From: an uncultured Akkermansia sp. | Lineage (GTDB): Bacteria; Verrucomicrobiota; Verrucomicrobiia; Verrucomicrobiales; Akkermansiaceae | Direction of reading: 5' to 3' | DNA length: 64,000 bases | Assembly: GCA_904501975.1 (NCBI GenBank) | Contig: CAJGCZ010000004.1 | Coordinates: 15,542-79,541, forward strand | Shown here: piece after piece, positions 16,093 to 26,004 of the stretch | Position numbering within the stretch: position 1 is the stretch's first letter | How the letters are laid out: each line of letters begins with the position of its first letter | Made by a program: the position numbers and the translations under genes | Notes under the pieces: generated by a model | What the model was told of the DNA's origin: nothing | Database searches by the model: none | What the model saw: the letters and a program-made list of their open reading frames with translations, nothing else

Positions 16093-17898
16093 ATGGCTAC
16101 GGACATCCGACACAAAAGAAACTTTTCCATTATTGCACACATTGACCACGGTAAGACAACCTTGTCCGACCGCTTGCTTGAGTTTACCAATACCATTGGC
16201 GAGCGCGACAGACAGGACCAGTTGTTGGATGCCATGGATTTGGAACGTGAGAAGGGTATTACCATTAAATCTCACCCCGTAACAATGCAGTACAAGGCCA
16301 AGGACGGCCAGGTATATGAGTTGAATCTTTTGGATACGCCCGGCCACGTAGACTTTTCCTATGAGGTTTCTCGTTCCTTAGCTGCATGCGATGGTGCCGT
16401 GCTTATTGTAGATGCTGCTCAGGGTGTGGAAGCTCAGACCCTCGCCAACATGCACTTGGCTCTCGACCAAAAGCTTGAGATTATTCCCGTTGTCAACAAG
16501 ATTGACCTTCCCAGTGCCAATTTGCCGAAGGTGTACAAGCAGCTTGAGGATGTTGTTTGCATTCCCCATGAGGAAGCTATCCTTTGTTCTGCTAAGGCAG
16601 GTATCGGTATTGAAGAAGTGCTGGAGGCTATTGTAACGCGTGTGCCGCATCCGCAGCCCGCAGAGGATGATAAATTGCGCGCTCTTGTATTCGACTCCGT
16701 ATACGACTCCTATCGCGGTGTGGTCTCCTACGTTCGATTGGTCAGCGGCACTGTTTCCCGTGGCATGAAAGTGAAGCTGTTCGCTACCGACGAAACGTAT
16801 GAAGTGAAGGAGGTAGGCATTTTCACCCCGAAGATGCAGGCTACCGACCAGCTCGAGACCGGTGATGTGGGTTACATTATTGCCAACATGAAGACAGCTG
16901 CGGACGTAAAGATTGGCGATACCTACACCAACCTCCAGAATCCCAGTGATTCACCGCTGCCGGGCTTCAAGGAGATTCGTCCTATGGTGTTCTCCGGTAT
17001 TTATCCCGTGGATTCCTCTGATTACGAAGCACTGAAGGCCGCTATGGCTAAGTTGCAGATTAATGACGCTGCCTTTACCTACATGGGTGAGAGCTCTGTA
17101 GCCCTTGGTTTCGGTTTCCGTTGCGGTTTCCTTGGTTTGCTCCACATGGAGATTATCCAAGAGCGTTTGCGCCGTGAGTTCAACATGGATGTGATTTCCA
17201 CCTATCCTTCCGTAATTTATGAAGTAACCAAGACAGACGGCACGGAGGTGCTGGTGGACAATCCGAGCATCTTGCCCGACCCGCAGGAAATTCAGGAAAT
17301 CCGTGAGCCTATTGTTAAGGTCTTCGTGATGATTCCGGCTGAATACATCGGCGACATCATGCGCATTGTGATGGAGAAGCGTGGTGAAGTGGTACACACG
17401 GAGACCATTGATGACACGCGTGTGATGCTGACCTGCCGTATTCCCATGGCTGAAATCCTAGTTGATTTCAATGATAAGCTTAAGTCTGCCACTCGTGGCT
17501 ATGGTTCCATGGACTACGAGCAGGATGGTTACCAAGCCGCTAAGCTCGTGAAGATGGATATGATGATTGCCGGTGAGCCGGTGGATGCTTTCTCCATGAT
17601 TGTACACCGTGAGCGTGCGGAGTCTCAGGGGCGCGAGCTTGCTCTCAAACTTAAGGATGTTATCCCAAGACAGTTGTTCACTGTGGCCATTCAGGCCTGC
17701 ATTGGCGGTAAGATTATCGCCCGCGAGAGCATCTCTGCTATGCGTAAGAACGTGACGGCTAAGTGTTATGGCGGTGACGTAACGCGTAAGCGCAAGTTGC
17801 TCGAGAAGCAGAAGGAAGGTAAGAAGCGCATGAAGTCCATCGGTCGCGTGAATATCCCGCAAGAGGCCTTCATTAACGTGCTGAAGACCGGTGATTAA
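16093..17898 (+). CDS. lepA: Elongation factor 4 (LepA)
   Basis: 601-aa translational GTPase that back-translocates or remodels stalled ribosomes. GTP-binding motifs: AHIDHGKTTLSDRL near the N-terminus, DTPGHVDF and NKIDLPSA. The C-terminal LepA-specific domain ends VNIPQEAFINVLK, the usual EF4 tail. An in-frame start 30 nt upstream exists, but it lies between the promoter boxes, and MATDIRHKRNFSIIAHIDHGK fits the family start. Length matches other LepA proteins. Terminator directly after the stop. Confidence 0.97.
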   Translation: MATDIRHKRNFSIIAHIDHGKTTLSDRLLEFTNTIGERDRQDQLLDAMDLEREKGITIKSHPVTMQYKAKDGQVYELNLLDTPGHVDFSYEVSRSLAACDGAVLIVDAAQGVEAQTLANMHLALDQKLEIIPVVNKIDLPSANLPKVYKQLEDVVCIPHEEAILCSAKAGIGIEEVLEAIVTRVPHPQPAEDDKLRALVFDSVYDSYRGVVSYVRLVSGTVSRGMKVKLFATDETYEVKEVGIFTPKMQATDQLETGDVGYIIANMKTAADVKIGDTYTNLQNPSDSPLPGFKEIRPMVFSGIYPVDSSDYEALKAAMAKLQINDAAFTYMGESSVALGFGFRCGFLGLLHMEIIQERLRREFNMDVISTYPSVIYEVTKTDGTEVLVDNPSILPDPQEIQEIREPIVKVFVMIPAEYIGDIMRIVMEKRGEVVHTETIDDTRVMLTCRIPMAEILVDFNDKLKSATRGYGSMDYEQDGYQAAKLVKMDMMIAGEPVDAFSMIVHRERAESQGRELALKLKDVIPRQLFTVAIQACIGGKIIARESISAMRKNVTAKCYGGDVTRKRKLLEKQKEGKKRMKSIGRVNIPQEAFINVLKTGD

Positions 17899-17904
17899 TG
17901 TTTC

Positions 17905-17937
17905 GCACCTCGGTTCGTATGAATCGAGGTGCTTTTT
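17905..17937 (+). terminator. Terminator of lepA
   Basis: GCACCTCG (17905-17912) pairs with CGAGGTGC (17925-17932), followed by TTTTT. It lies between lepA and the response regulator and supports the later start (17946) for the latter. Confidence 0.85.
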
Positions 17938-17945
17938 CTAAGACT

Positions 17946-18641
17946 ATGAGCTTTCATATATTAGTTGCTGAAGACGAGGAAGATATAGCCGAGCTGATTG
18001 CCTTCAACTTGGAGAGGCAGGGCTGGAAAACAACGTTGGCTAACAACGGCACGCAGGCATGGGAGCTTGTGCGCACGCTGCTGCCTGATATGGTGATTCT
18101 TGATATCATGATGCCCGGCATGGATGGCTTGAGTGTCTTCCGCTGCATGAAAGAAGCACCCATGACGGCCTCGATTCCTACCTTGTTTTTAACAGCTAAG
18201 GCTCAAATGGAAGACAAGCTTGCCGGTTTAGAGTTGGGGGCTGATGACTATGTAACTAAGCCTTTCAGCCCGAAAGAGCTTGTGCTGCGGGTGAAAAATA
18301 TTCTGACTCGGGCTGATGCGGCTGCGTCTCAACAATTGATAGTACGTGGCGGTCCGATTGTACTCGATAAGAACACACTCAGTGCCTCGCTAGACGGGCA
18401 GACTCTTGATTTAACAACAGCTGAGTTCCGCTTGCTTGCCTACCTTGTTGAGCGCGCCGGTAAAGTGCAGAACCGTTACGATTTACAAACTGCGATTTTT
18501 GGCTATGCGGATTCGACACAATCACGCACACTGGATACCCACATTAAGCGTTTGCGCCAAAAATTAGGTGTGCATGCCGGCTGCATTGTTACGGAGCGTG
18601 GCGAGGGCTACGCCTTTGACCCCGGTGCTACCTTGGCGTAA
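17946..18641 (+). CDS. OmpR/PhoB-family response regulator (orphan)
   Basis: 231-aa two-component regulator. Receiver domain at 1-118 with acidic pocket Glu9-Asp10, phospho-acceptor Asp53 (VILDIMMPGMDG) and switch Lys in YVTKPFSPKE. A winged-helix DNA-binding domain follows (about 130-228), with LTTAEFRLLAYL and TLDTHIKRLRQKL. The start MSFHILVAEDEED at 17946 is chosen because the upstream in-frame Met falls in the lepA terminator. No histidine kinase gene is nearby. lpxK follows but has its own promoter, so the target is unknown. Confidence 0.93.
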   Translation: MSFHILVAEDEEDIAELIAFNLERQGWKTTLANNGTQAWELVRTLLPDMVILDIMMPGMDGLSVFRCMKEAPMTASIPTLFLTAKAQMEDKLAGLELGADDYVTKPFSPKELVLRVKNILTRADAAASQQLIVRGGPIVLDKNTLSASLDGQTLDLTTAEFRLLAYLVERAGKVQNRYDLQTAIFGYADSTQSRTLDTHIKRLRQKLGVHAGCIVTERGEGYAFDPGATLA

Positions 18642-18687
18642 TCTCTGTTTCTATCGGTTAAAAGGGCAAGTTCGTGCTAAAGAATGC

Positions 18688-18716
18688 TTGACATGGTACC
18701 TCCTGCGGGGTAGAAT
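18688..18716 (+). promoter_or_regulatory. lpxK promoter, leaderless
   Basis: Perfect TTGACA (18688-18693), 17-nt spacer, TAGAAT (18711-18716), 7 nt to the ATG at 18724. It probably also drives the downstream pglX pair. Confidence 0.78.
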
Positions 18717-18723
18717 GGCGGGC

Positions 18724-19920
18724 ATGAAATCGCGCATGGATGAGTTTGCTGAGTGGGGAACCGAGGTCGTATTCGGTCGTGCTCACGGTTTTCGTGCGTG
18801 GATGATGCGCTGCGTTTTGCGTTTCGCCTCGTTCTTTTTCTATTTGTTGGTTAAAACCCGATTGTTCTTGTTTACTCGCCGTATTAAAACGGTCCGTTAC
18901 TTAGGCACATTTGTTGTCAGTGTCGGCAATATTACGGCCGGTGGTACAGGCAAGACTCCTGTGGTTGAGTTTTTGTCAAAGGCGCTTTCTGCGCGAGGTA
19001 GAAAGTGTGCCATTCTTACGCGTGGCTACAAGAGCGAACCGCTGGATGAGCCGCAGGAATGGAAGGATAAGGACGGGCATGATGTGCCCCATCTTCCTAA
19101 AATTGCCAGCGATGGTGTAACCCGCTACCTTAGCCCGTTGTATGCCGGTGACGAGCCTTTTATGTTGGCTCGCAATCTTGACGGCGTAGCTGTGCTGGTG
19201 GACAAGGATCGTGTGAAGTCCGGTATTTTCGCAATCGAACAGTTAGGTTGCAATACGCTTATACTGGACGACGGTATGCAGTATCTGAAGCTCAAACACG
19301 AGATTGATATTGTACTTGTGGATTGCGGCTTCCCCTTCGGTACGGGCTCTCTTTTGCCGCGTGGTACCATGCGTGAGCCTCGCACGAGCTTGGCGAGAGC
19401 CAGTTACATTATTCTGACGAAGAGTGGAGGAAAACCCCAGGATTCTCTTATTGCCACGATTCGCAAGTATAACAGTGTGGCCGATATTATTGTCACTAAC
19501 CATGCCCCGGCCCACTTGGAAAACATCTTTACCGGCGAGCGTCGCCCCCTCAGTTTCCTGAAGGATAAATACGTTGCTTGCATGAGTGGTATTGCACGCC
19601 CGGAAAGCTTCGAAGGCTTGGTAGAGGGGTTGGGTGCCCATGTGGAAATTCGCCGCCGATATCCGGACCATTATTGGTTTGACCAGAAAGATTTGGAAAC
19701 CTTTGTAGAGCGCTGCGCAGACCGCGCCATGGATATGATTGTGACCACGGAAAAGGATGCTGTGCGCTTCCTGAAGCCGGGAGAAATGGAAGTGCCGATT
19801 TATTTCCTGCGTATTCAGATTGATATTGAACAGGGACAAGAGCATTGGGATAAGATGATTGACCGCATTTGTGCGCTTTCTGACCCCCAGCCGCAGCCTC
19901 AGTGGAGTGATTCCCTCTGA
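18724..19920 (+). CDS. lpxK: Tetraacyldisaccharide 4'-kinase LpxK
   Basis: 398-aa inner-membrane kinase that phosphorylates the lipid A disaccharide at the 4' position, so the organism makes lipopolysaccharide. An N-terminal membrane anchor (about 35-50, FASFFFYLLV) precedes VVSVGNITAGGTGKTP, the LpxK P-loop. Further motifs are TRGYKS, VGDEP-like AGDEPFML, DDGMQ and a late TTEKDAVRF. The start ATG at 18724 is set by the promoter; longer in-frame starts lie upstream of or inside it. Length is a little above the 320-360 usual because of an insertion around 120-150. The pglX pair follows 41 nt later. Confidence 0.95.
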   Translation: MKSRMDEFAEWGTEVVFGRAHGFRAWMMRCVLRFASFFFYLLVKTRLFLFTRRIKTVRYLGTFVVSVGNITAGGTGKTPVVEFLSKALSARGRKCAILTRGYKSEPLDEPQEWKDKDGHDVPHLPKIASDGVTRYLSPLYAGDEPFMLARNLDGVAVLVDKDRVKSGIFAIEQLGCNTLILDDGMQYLKLKHEIDIVLVDCGFPFGTGSLLPRGTMREPRTSLARASYIILTKSGGKPQDSLIATIRKYNSVADIIVTNHAPAHLENIFTGERRPLSFLKDKYVACMSGIARPESFEGLVEGLGAHVEIRRRYPDHYWFDQKDLETFVERCADRAMDMIVTTEKDAVRFLKPGEMEVPIYFLRIQIDIEQGQEHWDKMIDRICALSDPQPQPQWSDSL

Positions 19921-19961
19921 ATGCGTTTACATTGCAGCTCCGGCGATTTGGTTCAGCCAAC

Positions 19962-22898
19962 ATGGAAAAACGTCTGTTAGAACGCTTTGCCGTAGCTGCG
20001 CGTCTCGATTTGCTTGATGCCGTATGGCATCATGCCCGGCAGCGTGGATTTTCTCGCTATCAGGCAGAGCGCGCTGCTGCCACATGGTATATACGCCTTT
20101 GTTGCCTGCGCTATATGGAGGTAAAGGGTTACATTTCTGAGCGCGATTATACAACACCGGCGGCTCTTATCGACCAATGTTCCGCGTTTGCCGGTCTCTT
20201 ACCCCGCCTTTTCGGGAGCAATGTAGAGACAGAACAGTTAATGCCGCCTCAACTACTGCATTCCAACGGTTTGATGCATCGAATTCGCACGCTGCTTCCT
20301 CGCCGTGTTTGGGATGATGTTTTGATTGTCGGGTGGCTTTATCAGTATTATAATCTCGAAAAGAAGAATGCTGTTTTTGCTGCGTTAAAGAAGAACATAA
20401 AAATTGAGAAAGAAAATATACCGGCAGCCACGCAGCTATTTACCCCTGAATGGCTTGTGCGGTACATGGTTCAAAATTCCTTGGGGCGACTCAATCTGAA
20501 TGTTCCTTCAACGAAAACGTGGATGGAGGCATGGCAGCATTACTTGCCCGATGCGCCACAAGAGCCGAGTGTTGTATCTTCTTGTTCGGAAACGCCACAT
20601 GAGTTGCCGGATATCCGTTGTATCGACCCATGCATGGGGAGTGGCCATATTCTGTGTTGCCTATTTGACCATCTGTTGCAGTTGTACTTGGCCTCAGGTT
20701 ATAGCATCAGAACATCTGTAGAGCATATTATACAACACAATATCTATGGGGTAGATATTGATGAGCATGCGGAGCAACTGTGCTCTTTTGCTCTGAGCAT
20801 GAAAGCGCGGCAATATGTTTCCGATTGGCTGCAAAACGGGTGCCGTCCCCATGTATATGCGTTGCGTGAGTCTGAAGCATTGCAGGGGGCTACGCATTTC
20901 GGTGCGCTGCTGCGCCCGGAGCCGAGCTCCCAGCTGCCGCCGGATGCAGCTTTATTAACGCAGCAATACAATATCGTTATCACCAATCCTCCCTATATGG
21001 GTGGGCGTGGCATGAATCCCGAATTAAACCGATTCTTGCAAGAGAATTATCGCGAGGCCAAAGCGGACCTATTTTCAGCTTTTATGGTGCGGTGTCAGGA
21101 ACTGGCGGCAGAAGGCGGCTTTATTTCCATGCTAACCCAGCAGGCCTGGATGTTTCTTTCGAGTTACGAGGCCTTCAGGTCAACCTGGCTGCGATATCCG
21201 CTGATTCATTTGCTGCACCTTGGACCACAGGCTTTCGAGGAGATTGATGGCGACGTGGTACAAACCTGTTGTTTTGTGCAGCAAAAGCGGGTGTTGCCTT
21301 CATATCGGAGTGTATTTTGCAGGCTGGTGGAGCCCTTAGGGCCGGCAGCCAAAGAGCAGGCGTTCTTGCAGGGTGAGGGTAGATTCGTTGCTTCGACAGA
21401 TAGCTTCTCTGTTATTCCGGGGAAACCGTTAGCTTATTGGGCAAGTAAGGCACTTCGCCATGCTTTTGACCAGGGGGGTAAGCTTAAAGAACGAGGAGAG
21501 GCAAGGCAGGGGATGGCAACATCCGACAACGCGCGTTTTTTAAGACATTGGTTCGAGGTAGACTATCAACGACTGGCCCTCGGCTGTCAACATGCAGAAG
21601 AGGCTGTGCAGAGTGGCAGAAAGTGGTTCCCGTACAATAAAGGCGGTGAGTTCCGTAAATGGTATGGGAATGCGGAATATGTGGTGAACTACGAAAATAA
21701 CGGCGAGGAAATCAAGGCTTATGCTGCCGGGCTGTATAAGACGTATTCACGTTCTATTAAGAGCGAATCGCGGTATTTCCAGCCCTGTATCACGTGGTCG
21801 AAAGTGACGAACGGTCGGTTGGGTGTTCGCCTGTGCCCGCACGGCTTTATTTTTGATGTTGCGGGATGTGCGATTTTCTATGAGGATGAAACAGCCAAAC
21901 TCTTAGATTTGGCTTTTCTTAACTCTAAGGTAGCGCAGCAATTGTTGGGGCTTACCTCGCCAACCATGAATTATGAGGTTGGCCATATCGCCTCCCTGCC
22001 TATCCGACATTTTGAAAATGAGGCCTCGCTTCTTGAGCATATCCATGCTTGCCTGAGTTGCGCCAAGGCGGATTGGGATAGCTTTGAAACCTCGTGGGAT
22101 TTTAAGCGCCATCCGTTTGTGGGAAATTATACAAGCATTGACGATGCCTATCGTCGGTGGGCTTGCGTTACAAGAGAGCGATTCTTGAGTCTGCAATTCC
22201 ACGAAACTCAGCTAAATTCTTATTTTATTAATCAATATGAGTTACAGAGTGAAATAAACCCTGAGGTTGCTGATAGTGAGATAACGGCAAGCCTTGCCGA
22301 TGAGGCTCGTGATATACGAAGCTTTATATCGTATGCTGTGGGGTGCATGTTTGGTCGATATTCCTTAGACGAGGATGGATTAGTCTATGCCGGGGGCACT
22401 TGGGATGCTTCTCGGTATAAAAGAATGAGGCCGGTTGAGAATAACATAATCGCCTTAAACGATGATATTGTAAACAAGTTTCTCGAATTCTTAGGTGTTG
22501 TATTTGGAGCAGAACGCTTGGAGGAGAACTTGCGCAGTGTGGTTCGCATGCTGGGGTATGATGTTGCTTCTCCCCGTGAGTCTTTGCTGCGCTATTTTGT
22601 CGCGGAATTTTATGCGGACCATTGTCGTACCTATAGAAAACGCCCTCTATACTGGCTTTTTGATAGTGGTGGTAAGAGTGGTTTTAAGGCGCTGATGTAT
22701 GTGCACCGTTATACGCCGGATACGCTTGCCCACTTGTATTCAACTTATTTTTCTGATATTAATGCGGAATCTCCTCACAGAGATTTTGCAGAGGCCGTAA
22801 GGATTGAATCCTTGCGCCGTGCGCCTATGGATGATGACAAGGGGATTAAATACAATTATGCGCAGATGTTCCCTCAGTTATTGGCAAAAATAAGATAA
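19962..22898 (+). CDS. PglX-type adenine-specific DNA methyltransferase, copy 1
   Basis: 979-aa protein of the BREX PglX/type IIG-like methyltransferase family. The N-terminal segment (RLCCLRYMEVKGY) matches the PglX start. ATQLFTPEWLVRYMV follows, then the SAM-binding motif I DPCMGSGHIL (Asp222) and the adenine methylation motif IV NPPY (342-345). A downstream WFPYNKGGEFRKWYGN region is typical of the PglX target-recognition part. The tail is YNYAQMFPQLLAKIR. I see no PD-(D/E)xK nuclease motif before the methyltransferase. It is followed 3 nt later by a paralogue of similar size. No pglZ, brxC, brxA, brxB or brxL homologue is in the window. Expected activity is N6-adenine methylation at a non-palindromic site. 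A longer in-frame start at 19932 is possible. Confidence 0.88.
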   Translation: MEKRLLERFAVAARLDLLDAVWHHARQRGFSRYQAERAAATWYIRLCCLRYMEVKGYISERDYTTPAALIDQCSAFAGLLPRLFGSNVETEQLMPPQLLHSNGLMHRIRTLLPRRVWDDVLIVGWLYQYYNLEKKNAVFAALKKNIKIEKENIPAATQLFTPEWLVRYMVQNSLGRLNLNVPSTKTWMEAWQHYLPDAPQEPSVVSSCSETPHELPDIRCIDPCMGSGHILCCLFDHLLQLYLASGYSIRTSVEHIIQHNIYGVDIDEHAEQLCSFALSMKARQYVSDWLQNGCRPHVYALRESEALQGATHFGALLRPEPSSQLPPDAALLTQQYNIVITNPPYMGGRGMNPELNRFLQENYREAKADLFSAFMVRCQELAAEGGFISMLTQQAWMFLSSYEAFRSTWLRYPLIHLLHLGPQAFEEIDGDVVQTCCFVQQKRVLPSYRSVFCRLVEPLGPAAKEQAFLQGEGRFVASTDSFSVIPGKPLAYWASKALRHAFDQGGKLKERGEARQGMATSDNARFLRHWFEVDYQRLALGCQHAEEAVQSGRKWFPYNKGGEFRKWYGNAEYVVNYENNGEEIKAYAAGLYKTYSRSIKSESRYFQPCITWSKVTNGRLGVRLCPHGFIFDVAGCAIFYEDETAKLLDLAFLNSKVAQQLLGLTSPTMNYEVGHIASLPIRHFENEASLLEHIHACLSCAKADWDSFETSWDFKRHPFVGNYTSIDDAYRRWACVTRERFLSLQFHETQLNSYFINQYELQSEINPEVADSEITASLADEARDIRSFISYAVGCMFGRYSLDEDGLVYAGGTWDASRYKRMRPVENNIIALNDDIVNKFLEFLGVVFGAERLEENLRSVVRMLGYDVASPRESLLRYFVAEFYADHCRTYRKRPLYWLFDSGGKSGFKALMYVHRYTPDTLAHLYSTYFSDINAESPHRDFAEAVRIESLRRAPMDDDKGIKYNYAQMFPQLLAKIR

Positions 22899-22901
22899 GG
22901 T

Positions 22902-25900
22902 ATGGATAAAAGAAGATTAACACATTTTGCCGTACAAGCACGTACGACCTTGCAGTCTGCTGTGGCGGATTGTGTTATGTCCATGCCTATCTACGATGCA
23001 AAACAAGTCATTGAAGAGGTGTCTTATACGTGGTTTATACGCCTCTGTGCTCTCCGTTATATGGAGGTGAACGGATATCTGAGTACCCCCATTTTTACCA
23101 ATAACGATAATACCTGTGCGGAGATAAGCGACCCGCCTCTATACAAGAACTGTATCATTGCTCAATGTCGGGAGTTGGGAGCGCTCGGTATCTCACTATT
23201 TTCTCCTGTTTCCGCCTTGGAAGAGGCGCTTTTCTCGGAATCGCTCATAGGGGGCGATGCTAAGCTTTTGTCTCTCATGCTGCAAATACCTCGAGCAGAA
23301 TGGAAAGAGGGCGTGCAGATATTAGGTTGGCTTTTCCAATATTACCATGCAGACAAACGGGACGCCGCCATCGCGGCCTTGAATGACGCGGGGTATATCA
23401 GTTATCATCTCCTGCCGGCAGCCACGCAATTATTTACACCGGAGTGGATTGTACGTTATCTGGTGGAAAACTCCTTAGGACGTTTGTGGTTATCAGCGCA
23501 TCCCAACTCTGAATTACAGTCCGGGTGGAAGTATTATTTGCAGGAGCCCGTGCAGAGCTCCCCGCGTTGTGATGCTCTTGTAGATGTGTCGCCGCAAGAT
23601 ATTACCTGTATGGATCCATGCATGGGGAGCGGGCACATCTTAGCTTATGTTTTCGATGTGCTCATGCAAATATATAGAACAGCAGGGTACGACGATACGG
23701 CAGCAGTTGCATCCATCATTCGCAACAATATACACGGTTTGGACATAGATGAGAGAGCTGCGCAGCTTGCAGCCTTTACTGTGACAATGAAGGCTCGCGA
23801 GTATGATGCCGATTGGTTATCGCACTGCATTGTGCCACGGGTATACGCCGTGAAGGAAAGCACGCATTTCCATCAAAACGTTGATGATGTATCATTGTTC
23901 AAGCTGTTCCAGGACATGAAAGATGCGAGCGAATATGGTTCGCTGCTGCGGCCGGCATGTTCGCCAGAGACGCTTGAACGGTTACGAAACACTTATGGCC
24001 GCGCCTCAACTATAGGGGTGCTTGCTGATACGGCTGAGCTATTGTGCCGACAATACGATGTAGTCGTTACGAATCCTCCTTATTTGGGCGCCGCAGGGAT
24101 GAGCGATAAGCTGAGCGCTTTCGTTAAGCAACATTATCCGGATTCAAAGGCGGATTTATATGCCGTCTTTATGGAACGGTGCATGAGTATGACGAGGCGC
24201 GGCAAATATATGGCGATGGTGACTCAGCATACATGGATGTTCCTGGCGGGATTTCAGCCCCTGAGGCGCCGAATGTTGCAAGAGTGTATCATTTCTTTGT
24301 TGCACTTAGGTGCTCGCGCATTCGATGAAATACCCGGTGAGGTGGTGCAAACTGCTGCATTTGTCATTCGTAAGCAGTATGATGCCGATTATCGTGGTGT
24401 GTATTGCCGTTTAACGGATGTTTTGTTACCTAAGGAGAAAGAGTCGTTGTTCCATGCACACACGCGGGAATATGTGGTGAATCAGGCACAATTTTCTCAA
24501 GTAGCAGGGTCGCCCGTCCTTTATTGGTTGCATCCGGCCTTGTTACGCACATTTTCGTTACCCACGTTATCATCTGTTGGGGTGACTATCAACGGATTAA
24601 CAACAGGTGATAATGGTAAGTTTGTGCGCTTATGGCATGAGGTTTGTTTTGACACAATTGACTATGGCGCCGTATCTGTTGAGGAGAGTGTGAACCGCAG
24701 GAGAAAATGGTTCCCCTACAATAAAGGAGGCGGATATTGCAAATGGTATGGGAATAACGACTTTGTTATCAATTGGTATGATAATGGGCGAGAAGTGAAA
24801 GAACATGGCCGTATGGTGTCTCGCGGCATGCGGTACCAGTTTCTGCCATCCATCACTTGGAGTAAAATTGCTTCAACGTCTCCCTCGTTTCGCATTAAGG
24901 GAGCCGGTTCCATGTTTGATGTTGGCGGTTTAAGTCTGTTTCCGCATACAACAGAGAACACTCTTTACCTTCTGGGCTTGTTAAATTCTTCGTATGCTCG
25001 TCATGTGCTACAATGTCTTTCTCCTACCGTAAATTGCGAAACCGGCCATGTTGCTTCCTTGCCTGTTTTAATACCGCCGGATGTGTCATGTGTGTCGAAT
25101 TTGGTATCGGAGTGTATACGATTGTCTCGTGACGATTGGGATTTGCATGAAACATCGCCCGATTTTAAGCGGCATCCCTTGGTGAGACCGGGCGCTAGCC
25201 TTAGAGCCGCTTATAGCGAATGGGAAAAGGAAGCGCAAGAAAGGTTTTCATTACTGAAGCATCATGAAGAAGAGATTAATCGGCATATAATCAAGCTCTA
25301 CCAGCTACATGGTACTGTTTCTCCTGCCGTTCAGGATGAAGAGGTAACCGTTTCTCGTGCTGAACCCGGGCGCGATGTGCGGAGTTTGCTTTCGTTTGCG
25401 GTAGGATGTATGTTTGGCCGTTATTCTTTGGATGAAGTGGGGCTTGTTTATGCCGGTGGTGCGTGGACACCCCGGAAATATAGTCGATTTACCCCTTGCG
25501 TGGATAACATTATACCCATTTGCACACCTGTACCCGGGGTGAGGGATATTGTAGCATGGGTGGAAGATTTTCTTGTAGCCGTATACGGCGCAGAATCGCT
25601 GGAAGATAATCTTAGTTTTATCGCTAAAGCATTAGGGAAAAAATCCAAGAACCCTCGCATTGTGTTGCGTCGGTATTTCCAAAAAGAGTTTTATGCAGAC
25701 CATTGTCGTGTGTATAAAAAGCGGCCGATTTACTGGATGTTTGATAGCGGTAAAGAAGGGAGCTTTAAAGCCCTGATGTATATGCACCGCTATAATGATA
25801 GATTGTTGTCGCATTTGCTTACTCATTATATTCAACCGGCACTCTCTCATTTGTTCAGCATGAGCGCACCGGACGAAGAGTTGCAGCAATATGAACAACA

Positions 25901-26003
25901 ACTGAGAGAACGGACTCAACGCGGTATACAGCTTGACTCTGATGCGGGGGTGAAGTATAATTACTCCGCTTTGTTTCCCCAACTGTTAGCAAAAATACGA
26001 TAA
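22902..26003 (+). CDS. PglX-type adenine-specific DNA methyltransferase, copy 2
   Basis: 1033-aa paralogue of the gene just upstream, colinear with it through the whole length. Shared blocks: SYTWFIRLCALRYMEVNGYL, ATQLFTPEWIVRYLV, motif I DPCMGSGHIL (Asp238), motif IV NPPY (391-394), RRKWFPYNKGGGYCKWYG and the ending FPQLLAKIR. Copy 2 has extra residues before motif IV (about 325-375) and near the C-terminus. The two differ at most other positions, so this is an old duplication or two separately acquired copies, not a recent repeat. Each should have its own DNA specificity. It is followed after 1 nt by the PH-like/DUF3592-like membrane protein. Confidence 0.88.
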   Translation: MDKRRLTHFAVQARTTLQSAVADCVMSMPIYDAKQVIEEVSYTWFIRLCALRYMEVNGYLSTPIFTNNDNTCAEISDPPLYKNCIIAQCRELGALGISLFSPVSALEEALFSESLIGGDAKLLSLMLQIPRAEWKEGVQILGWLFQYYHADKRDAAIAALNDAGYISYHLLPAATQLFTPEWIVRYLVENSLGRLWLSAHPNSELQSGWKYYLQEPVQSSPRCDALVDVSPQDITCMDPCMGSGHILAYVFDVLMQIYRTAGYDDTAAVASIIRNNIHGLDIDERAAQLAAFTVTMKAREYDADWLSHCIVPRVYAVKESTHFHQNVDDVSLFKLFQDMKDASEYGSLLRPACSPETLERLRNTYGRASTIGVLADTAELLCRQYDVVVTNPPYLGAAGMSDKLSAFVKQHYPDSKADLYAVFMERCMSMTRRGKYMAMVTQHTWMFLAGFQPLRRRMLQECIISLLHLGARAFDEIPGEVVQTAAFVIRKQYDADYRGVYCRLTDVLLPKEKESLFHAHTREYVVNQAQFSQVAGSPVLYWLHPALLRTFSLPTLSSVGVTINGLTTGDNGKFVRLWHEVCFDTIDYGAVSVEESVNRRRKWFPYNKGGGYCKWYGNNDFVINWYDNGREVKEHGRMVSRGMRYQFLPSITWSKIASTSPSFRIKGAGSMFDVGGLSLFPHTTENTLYLLGLLNSSYARHVLQCLSPTVNCETGHVASLPVLIPPDVSCVSNLVSECIRLSRDDWDLHETSPDFKRHPLVRPGASLRAAYSEWEKEAQERFSLLKHHEEEINRHIIKLYQLHGTVSPAVQDEEVTVSRAEPGRDVRSLLSFAVGCMFGRYSLDEVGLVYAGGAWTPRKYSRFTPCVDNIIPICTPVPGVRDIVAWVEDFLVAVYGAESLEDNLSFIAKALGKKSKNPRIVLRRYFQKEFYADHCRVYKKRPIYWMFDSGKEGSFKALMYMHRYNDRLLSHLLTHYIQPALSHLFSMSAPDEELQQYEQQLRERTQRGIQLDSDAGVKYNYSALFPQLLAKIR

Positions 26004-26004
26004 G

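Noticed and set aside
19926..19954. Promoter-like TTTACA box with 17-nt spacer just before pglX copy 1
   Set aside because: The -10 position reads TGGTTC and does not resemble TATAAT; expression from the lpxK promoter is simpler.
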